The translations under genes and the position numbers were made by a program. A model generated the notes under the pieces. That model made no database searches. It saw only the letters and a program-made list of their open reading frames with translations, and was not told where the DNA came from. From the NCBI GenBank assembly GCA_963751835.1, contig CAVVWD010000022.1, forward strand, positions 234,942 to 298,941: DNA of 64,000 nucleotides. The letters are read 5' to 3'. Below, one piece after another: positions 35,636-45,105 of the stretch; within the stretch, counting starts at the first letter, position 1; the number at the start of each line of letters is the position of its first letter. Source of the DNA: JACVRW01 sp963751835 (GTDB taxonomy: Bacteria > Actinomycetota > Thermoleophilia > Solirubrobacterales > Thermoleophilaceae).

Positions 35636-36927
35636 GCCATCACGACGTGATCGTGGTCGGCACCGGACTGGCCGGGCTGACCGCCGCCGTGCGCCTGGCC
35701 GAGAACGGCACCCGCGTGCTGGTCCTCGCCAAAGGCGTAGGGGCAACCCACCTGAGCGGCGGCACGATCGACGTCCTCGGCTACGCGCCTGAGCGGGTCG
35801 AGCGGCCGGGCGAGGCAATCGGCGCGCTGGTCGACGCTCGGCCGACTCATCCCTACGCCCTGGTCGGGGTCGGCGGCGTGGCCGCGGCCGTCGACTGGTT
35901 CAAGGAGCGCATCGCGGCCGGACCGCTCGCCCCGTATGCCTACGTCGGGAGCAGCGACGAGAACATCCTCCTCCCAACCGCGGTGGGGGTCGCGCGCCCG
36001 TCCGCCGTGGTCCCGGCGACGATGGCCGGCGGCAACCTCCGCCATGACACGGCCGTCTGCATCGTCGGCTTCCGGGCGCTCAAGGACTTCCACCCCACGC
36101 TCGCCGCCGACATGCTCACGCGCTCCGGTGTGCGGGCGCGCGGCTTCGAGCTCGACCTCTCGCCCGAGTGGCGGGCCGATGTCAACGCGCTCGGCTTCGC
36201 ACGCGCGTTCGACGACCCCGCCTTCAGGGCCGAGGTGACCGGCCAGGTCGTCGGCCGGCTGGGCGCGGAGGAACGCGTCGCATTCCCGGCCGTGCTCGGC
36301 ATTTCCGATCCGCACGGCGCGTGGACCGAGCTCGAGCATCGGCTCGGGCGCACCGTGTTCGAAATTCCCACCCTGCCCCCCTCGGTCCCGGGAATGCGGG
36401 TCCACAAGACCCTGCATGAGACGCTGAAGCGGGCGGGAGGGAGGGCGATCCTCAACTCCGTGGTCATCGGAGCCGAACACGAGGGTGGGCGCGTCAGCGC
36501 GCTTCGCACCCGCGTCGGGTTGCGTGAGGAGCACCGCGGAGCGGATTGGGTTGTGCTCGCCACGGGAGGGTTCGCGGCCGGCGGCCTCGAGCTCGACTCG
36601 CGCTGGAGGGCGCGCGAGGCGGCGCTCGGGCTACCCGTGAGCGAGATGCCTGAGCCGGGGGAGGAGCGCTTCCGCCCTGGCTACTTCGACGATCAGCCGA
36701 TGGCCCGCGCGGGCGTGGCGGTGGACCGGGAGATGCGCCCGGTTAACGCCGCCGGCGAGCGAATCTACGAGAACGTCCTGGTCGCAGGAGCGAGCCTGGC
36801 CGGCGCGGAGCCGTGGCGCGAGAAGAGCGGGGACGGGGTGAGCCTGTCCACCGGGTACCGGGCCGCGGAGCTCATCCTCGCCGCGACAGCAGCCGCGGGG
36901 TCCGAGGCAGAGGCCGTGGGACGCTGA
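35632..36927 (+). CDS. glpB: Glycerol-3-phosphate dehydrogenase subunit B
   Basis: A 431-residue FAD/FMN subunit: VIVVGTGLAGLTAAVRLAENG at 6-26, GATHLSGGTIDVLGY near 46, PATMAGGNL, and the C-terminal VAGASLAGAEPWREKSGDG. It relays electrons from GlpA to GlpC. GTG start overlapping glpA; glpC begins 4 nt after the stop. Confidence 0.94.
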   Translation: MSHHDVIVVGTGLAGLTAAVRLAENGTRVLVLAKGVGATHLSGGTIDVLGYAPERVERPGEAIGALVDARPTHPYALVGVGGVAAAVDWFKERIAAGPLAPYAYVGSSDENILLPTAVGVARPSAVVPATMAGGNLRHDTAVCIVGFRALKDFHPTLAADMLTRSGVRARGFELDLSPEWRADVNALGFARAFDDPAFRAEVTGQVVGRLGAEERVAFPAVLGISDPHGAWTELEHRLGRTVFEIPTLPPSVPGMRVHKTLHETLKRAGGRAILNSVVIGAEHEGGRVSALRTRVGLREEHRGADWVVLATGGFAAGGLELDSRWRAREAALGLPVSEMPEPGEERFRPGYFDDQPMARAGVAVDREMRPVNAAGERIYENVLVAGASLAGAEPWREKSGDGVSLSTGYRAAELILAATAAAGSEAEAVGR

Positions 36928-36931
36928 TCCG

Positions 36932-38182
36932 ATGGCCGCCCACGACTCCACCGACGTGCTCGGCGACCTGATGCGCGCGTCGCTCGACCACTGCGTCAAG
37001 TGCACGATCTGCGAGACCTACTGCCCGGTTTCGAACGTCACCCCGTTGTTTCCCGGACCCAAGTACGTCGGGCCGCAGGCCGAGCGCTTCCGCGTCGACG
37101 ACGAGCCATCGCCGGACGCATCGCTCGACTACTGCTCGGGCTGCGGCATCTGCACGCAGGTGTGCCCGCAGGGTGTACACATCGCCGAGATCAACACCCA
37201 GGCCCGCGCCGAGCTGAAGGCCACGCAGGGGGTCAGGCTGCGTGACCGGATCCTGGCCCGCCCGACCCTCGCGGGCAGGCTCGGCACGCCCGTTGCACCG
37301 CTCGCCAACTGGACCCTCGCCAACCCGCTGATGCGACTGGTGGCGGAGAAGGCGCTCGGCATCCACCACAGCGCGGCGCTGCCGCGCTTCGCCGGACGCA
37401 CCTTCCAGCGCTGGGCGCGCAGCCACCCCGCCCCGCCGGGTGCGAAGCGCCGGGTCGCCTTCTTCCACGGCTGCGGCACCAACTACTACGAGCCCGGTCT
37501 CGGCGCGATGACGGTCGCGTTGCTCGAGCACAACGGGCTCGCGGTGGAAGTACCCAAACAGGACTGCTGCGGACTGCCGCTGCAGTCCAACGGCATGTTC
37601 GACGACGCCCGCGGCTACGTCCGCCGGCTGGCGTCCAGGCTCGCGCCTTTTGCCCGCGACGGCGTCGACATCGTCGCGACGTCCACCAGCTGCAGCCTGA
37701 TGCTGAAAAGGGAGGCACTCGAGATCCTGGGCATGGCGGGCGACCCGGACCTGCAGGTCGTGTCCGAACGCATCTTCGACATCTGCGAGTACCTGCTGGC
37801 GATGCACGAGCGGGGCGAGCTCAACACCGACTTCCAGCCGCTGCCCGAGACCGTGACCTACCACGCGCCCTGCCAGCAGCAGGGCCACGGCATCGGCAAG
37901 CCGGCGCTCGACCTGCTGGCCCTGATCCCGCAGCTGCGGACGATCGAGACGAGCGCGAACTGCTGCGGCGTCGCCGGCACCTACGGCCACAAGCGGGAGA
38001 AGTACGACATCGCGATGAAGGTGGGCGCCGGGCTGTTTGAAGAGATCGCAGAGGCCGCGCCCGAGCGGACCGTGTGCGACTCGGAGACCTGCCGCTGGTA
38101 TATCGAGCAGGCCACCGGCGTGCGCTCGGTCCACCCGGTCGAGATGCTCCACCGCGCGTCGGGCCTGAGCGTTCCGTGGTAG
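36932..38182 (+). CDS. glpC: Glycerol-3-phosphate dehydrogenase subunit C
   Basis: A 416-residue iron-sulfur subunit. Two ferredoxin clusters: CVKCTICETYCP (22-33) and CSGCGICTQVCP (about 68-79). Then two CCG domains: FHGCGTNYYEPGLG with QDCCGLP, and HAPCQQQGHG with NCCGVAG. These pass electrons to membrane quinone. The stop overlaps the DhaM-fusion start by 7 nt, tying glpABC to dhaM. Confidence 0.95.
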   Translation: MAAHDSTDVLGDLMRASLDHCVKCTICETYCPVSNVTPLFPGPKYVGPQAERFRVDDEPSPDASLDYCSGCGICTQVCPQGVHIAEINTQARAELKATQGVRLRDRILARPTLAGRLGTPVAPLANWTLANPLMRLVAEKALGIHHSAALPRFAGRTFQRWARSHPAPPGAKRRVAFFHGCGTNYYEPGLGAMTVALLEHNGLAVEVPKQDCCGLPLQSNGMFDDARGYVRRLASRLAPFARDGVDIVATSTSCSLMLKREALEILGMAGDPDLQVVSERIFDICEYLLAMHERGELNTDFQPLPETVTYHAPCQQQGHGIGKPALDLLALIPQLRTIETSANCCGVAGTYGHKREKYDIAMKVGAGLFEEIAEAAPERTVCDSETCRWYIEQATGVRSVHPVEMLHRASGLSVPW

Positions 38183-40701
38183 GGCTGGTAATCGTCTCCC
38201 ACAGCGCGGCGCTGGCAGAGGGCGTCATGGAGCTGGCCCGGGAGATGGGCGGCGGAGAGGTGGCCATCGAGGCGGCCGGCGGGATGGAGAGCGGCGAGAT
38301 CGGCACGGACGCCGAGCGTGTGCGCCAGGCAGTGGAACGGGTCCGCTCCCCCGACGGCGTGCTGATCCTCATGGATCTGGGCAGCGCGCTGATGAGCGCC
38401 GAGATGGCCGCGGAGATGGCGGAGCCGGGCGATGGGGAGATCCGGCTCTCGGAGGCGCCGCTCGTGGAGGGCGCTGTGGCGGCGGCGGCGCTGGCCGGGG
38501 CGGGCGCCTCGCTCGACGAGGTGGCGCGCGAGGCACGAGGCGCGCTGCGCATGAAGTCCGAGCAGCTGGAGGTGGAGGTGCCCGGCAGCGAGGAAGCGCT
38601 CCGGCCCGAGGACGAGGACGAGGATGGCGCGGCCGAGGAGCTACGCCTCCGGGTGGAGAATCGGCTCGGACTGCATGCGCGGCCCGCGGCGCGCTTCGTC
38701 GGCGCGCTCGGTGGGCTCGACGCGCGGGTCGAGGTCTCCAACGCCACACGCGACCGCGGCCCGGCGGATGGACGCAGCCTCACCGGCCTCGCCACGCTCG
38801 CCGTCGCCGAGGGCGATGAGATCCTGGTGCGCGCGCGGGGGGACCAGGCCGCCGAGGCGCTCGACGCGCTGCGCGCGCTCGCGGCGGAGAACTTCGGGGA
38901 CGCGCCGGAAGACGAGCCGATCACCCCCGAGGCGGCGCAGGCCGAGCCGGCTGCGCAGAGCGAGGCCGGCGGGCCTCCCGCTCCCGGCACCCGGCTCCGC
39001 GGCGTAGCCGCCTCCCCCGGCATCGCGATCGGGCCCGCGCGGCGCCTGCGCGCACGGGAGCTGATCGTTGAGGACGACCCGGCGGGAGCGCCCGCCGAGG
39101 AGCGTGCGCGGCTCGACGAAGCCCTCGCCGCGGCGCGCGAGGAAATCGAGGCGACGCGTGACGAGGTCGTGGCCCGCGGCGGCGCCGCGGCGGGGGACAT
39201 CTTCAACGCGCACGCCCTTCTTCTGGAGGACGCTGCCATCGTCGCGCCGGCGCAGCGACGGATCGAGGAGGGGCTGAGCGCGGCGCGTGCCTGGCAGGCG
39301 GCGAGCGCGGAGGCCGCCGCGGCGTTCAGGGCCCTCGACGATCCCTACCTGCGCGAGCGGGCGGTCGATGTGGAGGACGTGGCCGGGCGGGTGCTAACAC
39401 AGCTCGGCTGCAAGCCCGCGGGGGCGGCGCTCGATGGCCCCGGGATCGTGGTGGCGGACGAGCTCACGCCGGGCGAGGCCGCGGGCCTCGATCCCGGCAA
39501 CGCCTGGGCGATTGCGACGGCTCGCGGCGGAGCGACGGCGCACGCCGCCATCCTCGCGCGCGCGCTCGGGATCCCGGCGGTCGTCGGGCTGGGTGCGGCA
39601 GCGCTCGAGATCCCGGAGGCCACGATGCTCGTGCTCGACGGGGAGGCGGGCCTGGTCGACGTGGACCCCGGCGAGGAGGCGGTCGCCGCCCGGCGCGCGA
39701 GCCAGGAGGCCGCCGAGGCGGAGCGGCAGGCGCTGCTCGCCCGCGCCGCGGAGCCGGGCGCCCTCGGCGACGGCCGCAGGGTGGAGGTCTTCGCGAACAT
39801 CGGCAGCGTGCCCGAGGCGGCCCGCGCGGTCGAGCAGGGCGCCGAGGGCGTCGGCCTGCTGCGAACCGAGTTCCTGTTCCTGGACCGCGCGACACCCCCG
39901 ACCGAGGATGAGCAGGTCGCCGTGCTGACCGAGATCGCCCGCGCGCTCGAGGGCCGCCCCATGGTCGTCCGCACGCTGGACGCCGGAGCGGACAAGCCCC
40001 TGCCCTTCCTGCGCCAGGAGCCGGAGGACAACCCCTTCCTCGGGCGCCGGGGCATCAGGCTCTCGCTCGCCGAGCCGGAGCTGCTGCGCACGCAGCTGCG
40101 CGCCATCCTGCGCGCGGCAGAGGAGCACCCACTGAAGGTCATGTTCCCGATGGTCGCGACCCTGGAAGAGCTTCGGGCCGCGCGGGCGTTGGTCGAGGAG
40201 GCGCGCTCCGCGCTCGGCAGCATTGCGGACCTCGAGGTCGGTGTCATGGTCGAGGTACCGGCGCTGGCCCTGCAGGCGGCCCAGTTTGCTCCAGAGGTCG
40301 ACTTCTTCTCCGTCGGGACGAACGACCTGGGCCAGTACACGATGGCCGCGGAACGTGGCAACGCGGCGCTCGCCGGCCTTCTGGACGAGGCCCTGACGCC
40401 ATTGCTCGGCCTCATAGCCGACGTGGTCGAAGCCGCCGAAGCGCACGGCCGCTGGGTGGGGGTATGCGGCGAGCTGGCCGGCGAGCCCGACGCCGCGGTT
40501 CTACTGGCCGGGCTCGGCGTGCGTGAGCTCAGCATGGCCGCGAGCAGGATCCCGGCCGTCAAGGCGGCGTTGCGCGAGAGCGACTCGGAGAGCGCTGCAG
40601 CCGCCGCGCGCCGCGCGCTCCCCCAGCGACGAGCAGCGTCGGGCCGGCCCGTACCCCGCGCGGTAGAGTCCGCCCGTTCGTCATGGCCACGCTCAGTGTG
40701 A
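38176..40701 (+). CDS. dhaM: DhaM-HPr-Enzyme I fusion phosphotransferase
   Basis: An 841-residue fusion: DhaM domain 1-125 with active His9 (VIVSHS), an HPr domain about 155-240 with active His167 (NRLGLHARPAA), and a complete Enzyme I domain from about 272 with active His456 (GGATAHAAILAR) and the PEP-binding C-terminal part (GVMVEVPAL, SVGTNDLGQY). The whole PEP-to-DhaL phosphate chain is thus in one protein, so DhaKL needs no separate PTS. GTG start overlaps the glpC stop. It could serve both dhaKL sets in the window. Confidence 0.93.
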   Translation: MVGLVIVSHSAALAEGVMELAREMGGGEVAIEAAGGMESGEIGTDAERVRQAVERVRSPDGVLILMDLGSALMSAEMAAEMAEPGDGEIRLSEAPLVEGAVAAAALAGAGASLDEVAREARGALRMKSEQLEVEVPGSEEALRPEDEDEDGAAEELRLRVENRLGLHARPAARFVGALGGLDARVEVSNATRDRGPADGRSLTGLATLAVAEGDEILVRARGDQAAEALDALRALAAENFGDAPEDEPITPEAAQAEPAAQSEAGGPPAPGTRLRGVAASPGIAIGPARRLRARELIVEDDPAGAPAEERARLDEALAAAREEIEATRDEVVARGGAAAGDIFNAHALLLEDAAIVAPAQRRIEEGLSAARAWQAASAEAAAAFRALDDPYLRERAVDVEDVAGRVLTQLGCKPAGAALDGPGIVVADELTPGEAAGLDPGNAWAIATARGGATAHAAILARALGIPAVVGLGAAALEIPEATMLVLDGEAGLVDVDPGEEAVAARRASQEAAEAERQALLARAAEPGALGDGRRVEVFANIGSVPEAARAVEQGAEGVGLLRTEFLFLDRATPPTEDEQVAVLTEIARALEGRPMVVRTLDAGADKPLPFLRQEPEDNPFLGRRGIRLSLAEPELLRTQLRAILRAAEEHPLKVMFPMVATLEELRAARALVEEARSALGSIADLEVGVMVEVPALALQAAQFAPEVDFFSVGTNDLGQYTMAAERGNAALAGLLDEALTPLLGLIADVVEAAEAHGRWVGVCGELAGEPDAAVLLAGLGVRELSMAASRIPAVKAALRESDSESAAAAARRALPQRRAASGRPVPRAVESARSSWPRSV

Positions 40702-41273
40702 TCGGGAGCAGGATGCGCTCTGCCCGCTTCATCGCTGTGGGCACGGCCACGCGAATCTTCCTCACCCCGGTCGTGATGTGGCTGGTGCTCTACGGCGAGG
40801 GGGACGCGGCCGAGCTCGCCGCGGCGGTGCTGTTCTGTGTGGCGGCCGCCACCGACTGGGTGGACGGGCGGCTCGCCCGCCGCTGGGGCGTCACCAGCAA
40901 GCTCGGCTCGTTCCTCGACACGACGGCGGACAAGCTGCTCGTTTCGGGGGTGCTGATCGCGCTGCTAGACGTCGGCCGGGTGTCGACCTGGATCGTGGCC
41001 GTGATCATCGGCCGCGAGCTGCTCGTGATGGGCCTGCGCGGGGTCGTGGCCTCGGAGGGCGAGGTCATGGCGCCCTCGATGCTCGGAAAGCTGAAGACGA
41101 GCATCCAGTTCCTCGCCATCGCGCTCGCCATCCTCAGACCCGGCAACCCCGTCGGCGGCCTCTACCTAGACGAGTGGGTCATGCTGGCCGCTGCCGCCGT
41201 CACCGTGGCGTCGGCGGTCGATTACCTCGTGCGCGTGCTCCCGGGCATCGGGCACGAGGACCGCAGGGCGTGA
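40683..41273 (+). CDS. pgsA: CDP-alcohol phosphatidyltransferase, PgsA-like
   Basis: A 196-residue membrane enzyme with the family signature DWVDGRLARRWGVTSKLG...FLDTTADK near residue 57 and four or more hydrophobic helices. It forms phosphatidylglycerophosphate or a related lipid from CDP-diacylglycerol; glycerol-3-phosphate is the usual acceptor. The ATG (40683) overlaps the dhaM fusion by 19 nt, and the stop overlaps the next GTG. Confidence 0.88.
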   Translation: MATLSVIGSRMRSARFIAVGTATRIFLTPVVMWLVLYGEGDAAELAAAVLFCVAAATDWVDGRLARRWGVTSKLGSFLDTTADKLLVSGVLIALLDVGRVSTWIVAVIIGRELLVMGLRGVVASEGEVMAPSMLGKLKTSIQFLAIALAILRPGNPVGGLYLDEWVMLAAAAVTVASAVDYLVRVLPGIGHEDRRA

Positions 41274-42538
41274 CGCGGGTCTTCCTGACGGGGGGCACCG
41301 GCCTGATCGGGGGAGCGCTCGGGACGAGACTCGTCGAGACCGGGAACGAGCTGGTCGCGTTGGCACGCTCCGACGATGGCGAGCGCGCCCTCGCCGCCCG
41401 CGGCGCCCGGGTGGTGCGCGGCGACACGCTCGACGAGGACGCGCTTGCGGCGGGCATGGCGGACTGCGCGCTCGTCTATCACGTCGCGGGGGTCAACACC
41501 CTGTGCCCGACCGATCCCGCAAGGCTGTTCCACGTGAACGTGCGCGGCGCCGAGGCTGCCGTGCGCGCCGCCGCCCGTGCCGGCGTGCCGAGGGTCGTGC
41601 TCACGTCTTCGGCCGCGACGCTAGGCGAAGCTGCCGGCACGGTGGGCGACGAGTCGTCCCCGCATCGCGGTAGCTACCTGTCGGTGTACGAGCGCACGAA
41701 GCACGAGGGGGAGGTCGCTGCCTTCGCGGCCGCCCGGCGCGCGGGGGTTGAGCTCGTGTCCATCAACCCCTCCTCGGTCCAGGGTCCCGGCCGCAGCGGC
41801 GGGACCGGCCGGATCATGATCGGCTACCTGAACGGGCGCCTGAGGGTGTTCGTGGACACGACCATCAGCATCGTCGACCTCGCCGACTGCGTGGAAGGTC
41901 ACCTGCTGGGCGCGGAACGCGGCATTCCGGGAGAGCGCTACGTGCTCAACGGGACGACGATGAGCTCGCGGGAGACCCTCGAGATCGTCCGCGAGCTGTC
42001 GGGGGTCCGCCACAGGGTGCGCTTCCTGCCCCCGTGGGCGGCCAGACTGGCCGGAGGGCTGGTCGGGGCCGCCTTCCGGGTGGGCGGCAAGCCCCCGCCG
42101 GTGTGCGGCGAGATGGTCCGCACGCTCCTGCACGGCCACCGCTATGACGGTTCCCGCGCGGAGCGGGAGCTCGGCCTGCGCTACACGCCGGTGGCGGAGA
42201 CGTTCGCGCGCACGATCGAGTGGGCTGTCGCGGAGGGCCTCGTATCGCCGGAGCGGCTGACTAGGCCGCGCAACGACGGGTATGCGAGAACCATGGAAGA
42301 CAAACGCCATCCCGCAAAGCCCGAGCAGAAGGACAGCTTCGAGAGGGGGCACGAGCAGAAGCCCGACCTGCCCGAGGAGAACGTCGACCCCGACTTCGCC
42401 CGCGGTCTGCGCGAGGGCGAGCCGGGCGAGGAGCGCCGCTTCAGCGAGGGCATCGAGGAGCCCGGATCCCACGGGGACAAGGTCGAGCGCCGCTTTAGCG
42501 AAGGCATCGAGGAGAAGGACAAGCCCGAGCGTGAGTAA
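41270..42538 (+). CDS. NAD-dependent epimerase/dehydratase with repeat tail
   Basis: Residues 1 to about 335 form an extended SDR: RVFLTGGTGLIGGAL, VYHVAGVNTL, SYLSVYERTKHEGE (Tyr-x3-Lys) and INPSSVQGPG. Sugar-nucleotide or sterol-type substrates are possible. A hydrophilic tail of about 85 residues follows in frame (MEDKRHPAKPEQKDSF...) with a duplicated RRFSEGIEE. The Met at 42293 could start a separate small acidic protein translated from the same frame, but no clear ribosome site precedes it. Confidence 0.8.
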   Translation: MTRVFLTGGTGLIGGALGTRLVETGNELVALARSDDGERALAARGARVVRGDTLDEDALAAGMADCALVYHVAGVNTLCPTDPARLFHVNVRGAEAAVRAAARAGVPRVVLTSSAATLGEAAGTVGDESSPHRGSYLSVYERTKHEGEVAAFAAARRAGVELVSINPSSVQGPGRSGGTGRIMIGYLNGRLRVFVDTTISIVDLADCVEGHLLGAERGIPGERYVLNGTTMSSRETLEIVRELSGVRHRVRFLPPWAARLAGGLVGAAFRVGGKPPPVCGEMVRTLLHGHRYDGSRAERELGLRYTPVAETFARTIEWAVAEGLVSPERLTRPRNDGYARTMEDKRHPAKPEQKDSFERGHEQKPDLPEENVDPDFARGLREGEPGEERRFSEGIEEPGSHGDKVERRFSEGIEEKDKPERE

Positions 42539-42592
42539 CGGCAGCGCCGCTTCGGAGACGGTATCGTCGATATTCCCGACGAAGGAGGAGCG

Positions 42593-43075
42593 GTGGCCGC
42601 TGTCAGTCGTTCGTACGACGCCCACGCCGATGCTCTGGTGGCCGTGGAGGCCGCGCTTTCAGCCGGCATCCCTGGAGAGGACATCCTCGTGATCTCGGGG
42701 TCGGCGACCAGGGACGCACACGAGGAACCGGTCGGCCAGTTCGGCGGCACCACCGAGCCCGGTGCCCCGGTGGGCGAGTTCGCGGGCGGCCCAGAGCCAG
42801 AGGGAACCGCGACGGGCGACTTTGCCAGCCGCGGGCAGCATCGCGGCGGAAGCTTCGCTGACACCGACAGCGACGTCGTGACGGACTATCCGGAGGGAGT
42901 CGAGCGGATGCACGTCGTGGGCGGCGGGCGCATCACACGGCTGCTCCAGGATGCGGGCCTCGACGAGGCGACCGCCAAGCGCGACGTGGAGGCGCTCCAC
43001 AGCGGGAGGGTGCTCGTGCTCGTGGACGTCGCCGATACGGACAGCGAGCGGGTCTCGGCGCTGTTGGAGCTCTGA
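42593..43075 (+). CDS. Hypothetical protein with general-stress-protein-like halves
   Basis: A 160-residue protein: SYDAHADALVAVEAALSAGIPGEDILVISG at the start and HVVGGGRITRLLQDAGLDEATAKRDVEALHSGRVLVLVDVAD at the end, joined by a Gly/Thr/Glu-rich loop. The ends resemble the two strands of proteins labelled general stress protein 17M-like; I am not sure. A perfect AAGGAGGAG precedes the GTG. Confidence 0.6.
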   Translation: MAAVSRSYDAHADALVAVEAALSAGIPGEDILVISGSATRDAHEEPVGQFGGTTEPGAPVGEFAGGPEPEGTATGDFASRGQHRGGSFADTDSDVVTDYPEGVERMHVVGGGRITRLLQDAGLDEATAKRDVEALHSGRVLVLVDVADTDSERVSALLEL

Positions 43076-43087
43076 GCCGGGACGGAC

Positions 43088-44095
43088 TCAGCCGGCCACG
43101 GCCGGCCGGAAGCCGGTGGTCAGGCGCAGAGCCGGCGCGACAAGTCGTTCCGCGTCGGCGGCCGCGGCGGCGAGAACGGCCGGACGGCGCTCGAGCTGGC
43201 GGATCACCGGCGACCCGGCCGGGGGACGCAGCCCGAGCACGTACGGAGGGCCGCTCTCGCGCTGTGTCGAACGCCGGGCGATGTCGTCCACCACGCGCTC
43301 GTACCAATCCAGTCGCTCGCGGTAGAGGGTGACCAGCGCGGGGTTGAGCCTGCGCAGCTGACGTTCGATCAGGCGGTCCGCAATACGAGACACGCCCTTG
43401 CGCGGCACGCCGTGCGGGCGCGTCTGCAGCACGAGCACGTGGGTGGCCCCCGCCGCAAGCGCTTCGGCGACGGGAATCGCCGCGCCGAGGCCCCCGTCGA
43501 TGTAACGTCGGCCGGCGATCTCGACCGGCGGACCGCCGGCCCCGGGCGCGCGGCTCGACGCCATCAGCGCGTCCCATAGCTCGCGCCTCGTGCGCATGCC
43601 GGAGAGGACCACGGGTTGAGCGGTCTCGACGCTGACCGCGACGCAGTGCAGGGCGATCGGGCTCTGCAGCACCCGTTCGTGACGAGCGTCGTCGAGATCG
43701 GGGGTCGTGTAGTTGAGGGCGTAGTCGACATCGATCACGGGCCGTCCACGCAGCACCCGTGCCGGGTTGACGAAGGCACGCGAGGCGAGCGGGCCGGAGT
43801 ACGCGGCCGCGCCGTGGCAAGCCACGCCGGCGATGAACGCGGCAGCGTTGAAGGCACCGGCCGAGGCGCCGACCACGAAGTCGAAGCAGCGGGTCAGGCC
43901 AAGACGCTCGAGCGCGGCGGTCATCCCGGCCGAGACGACGCCACGCATGCCGCCGCCCTCGACCACGAGGGCGATACGGTGGGGATCGCGGCGCTCGCCC
44001 GGCGCCGAGCCGCTCGCAGCTCGCGCATGGAGCAACTCTGAGACGGGATGTGCTGAAACGGGTAGGCGGGAGATATGGCGGTCCACGCGGGTCAT
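43088..44095 (-). CDS. Patatin-like phospholipase
   Basis: A 335-residue serine lipase-fold protein: ALVVEGGGMRGVVSAG (oxyanion hole) near residue 41, GASAGAF (G-x-S-x-G) and the catalytic dyad Asp in RRYIDGGLGA. Start at 44095 is preferred; the frame is open upstream to 44230. It is divergent from fba and convergent with the preceding gene. Confidence 0.88.
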   Translation of the reverse strand: MTRVDRHISRLPVSAHPVSELLHARAASGSAPGERRDPHRIALVVEGGGMRGVVSAGMTAALERLGLTRCFDFVVGASAGAFNAAAFIAGVACHGAAAYSGPLASRAFVNPARVLRGRPVIDVDYALNYTTPDLDDARHERVLQSPIALHCVAVSVETAQPVVLSGMRTRRELWDALMASSRAPGAGGPPVEIAGRRYIDGGLGAAIPVAEALAAGATHVLVLQTRPHGVPRKGVSRIADRLIERQLRRLNPALVTLYRERLDWYERVVDDIARRSTQRESGPPYVLGLRPPAGSPVIRQLERRPAVLAAAAADAERLVAPALRLTTGFRPAVAG

Positions 44096-44235
44096 ATGGT
44101 TACCAGGCCGATACCGGAGGTGCGACAAGCCGGCGTCGCGATGGTCCGGGCGCTTTTCGTCGGGATGGATCCGGGAGCCAACCTCAATCCCGGGAAGATC
44201 GTCTGATCGGATAGGCTCGCGCCCTCGCACTGGTC

Positions 44236-45105
44236 ATGCCCGTCGTCTCACTCAAAGAGATTCTCGATCCCGCGTTCGAAGAGCGCTACGGGGTCGCAGC
44301 CTTCAACGTGGTCGACGATGTGAGCCTGCGGGCGGTGATCGACGCGGCCACCGAGCTCGACTCCCCCCTGATCGTCCAGACGTCCGTCAAGACGGTGAAG
44401 TCCATCGGGGCCAAGGTGCTCTACGAGATGTTCCGCGCAATGGCCGAGGACGCGCCCGTGCCGATCACCCTGCACCTCGACCACTGCCCCGAGCGCGAAT
44501 GGGCGACCACCTGCCTGAAGACGGGCTGGAACTCGGTCCTGTTCGACGGGTCGCATCTGGACATCGAGGAGAACACTCGCCAGACGGCCGAGGTCGTGGA
44601 GGAGGCGCGCGGGTACGGGGCGGATGTCGAGGGAGAGATCGAGAGCGTCAGGGGCGTGGAGGACGACGTGGGCTCGGACGAGGCGGGCGAGGTGCACCCG
44701 GTCGATGTGTCGCTGAAGTTCATCGAGGACACCGGGGTCTACGCCTTCGCTCCCGCCATCGGGACGGCGCACGGGCTCTATGCGTCAAGCCCCAAGCTCA
44801 CGCCCGAGCGGGTGACCGAGATGGTCGAGCGGCGTGCCATTCCGATGGTGCTGCACGGCGGGACAGGCCTTTCCGCCGAGCAGTTCCAGGACCTCATCGC
44901 CCGCGGCTGCGCCAAGGTGAACATCTCGACCGCGCTGAAGATCGCCTTCGTCGACTCCTTTCGCGAATACCTGGAGTCCAATCCCGGCAAGCACGATCCG
45001 CCCTCCCTGCTGAAGAGCGCGAGCGATGCGGTGCGGGCCATGGCCATCGAGCACATGCGGATCTTCGGCTCGGTGGGCAAGGCGCGCACCGCCGTAAGCC
45101 GCTGA
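44236..45105 (+). CDS. Class II fructose-bisphosphate aldolase family protein
   Basis: A 289-residue zinc aldolase: GVAAFNVVDD near residue 20, HLDHCPERE (zinc His), SVLFDGSHLD, PAIGTAHGLY (zinc His) and LHGGTGLSAEQ. It may cleave fructose bisphosphate, or a tagatose- or ketose-type substrate. Its place before a HAD phosphatase and a DhaLK kinase suggests release or use of a three-carbon ketone (inference). Confidence 0.9.
   Translation: MPVVSLKEILDPAFEERYGVAAFNVVDDVSLRAVIDAATELDSPLIVQTSVKTVKSIGAKVLYEMFRAMAEDAPVPITLHLDHCPEREWATTCLKTGWNSVLFDGSHLDIEENTRQTAEVVEEARGYGADVEGEIESVRGVEDDVGSDEAGEVHPVDVSLKFIEDTGVYAFAPAIGTAHGLYASSPKLTPERVTEMVERRAIPMVLHGGTGLSAEQFQDLIARGCAKVNISTALKIAFVDSFREYLESNPGKHDPPSLLKSASDAVRAMAIEHMRIFGSVGKARTAVSR

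Noticed and set aside
34043..35818. Long minus-strand open frame opposite glpA
   Set aside because: Antisense shadow of glpA and glpB with His/Arg-rich composition and no recognisable domain.
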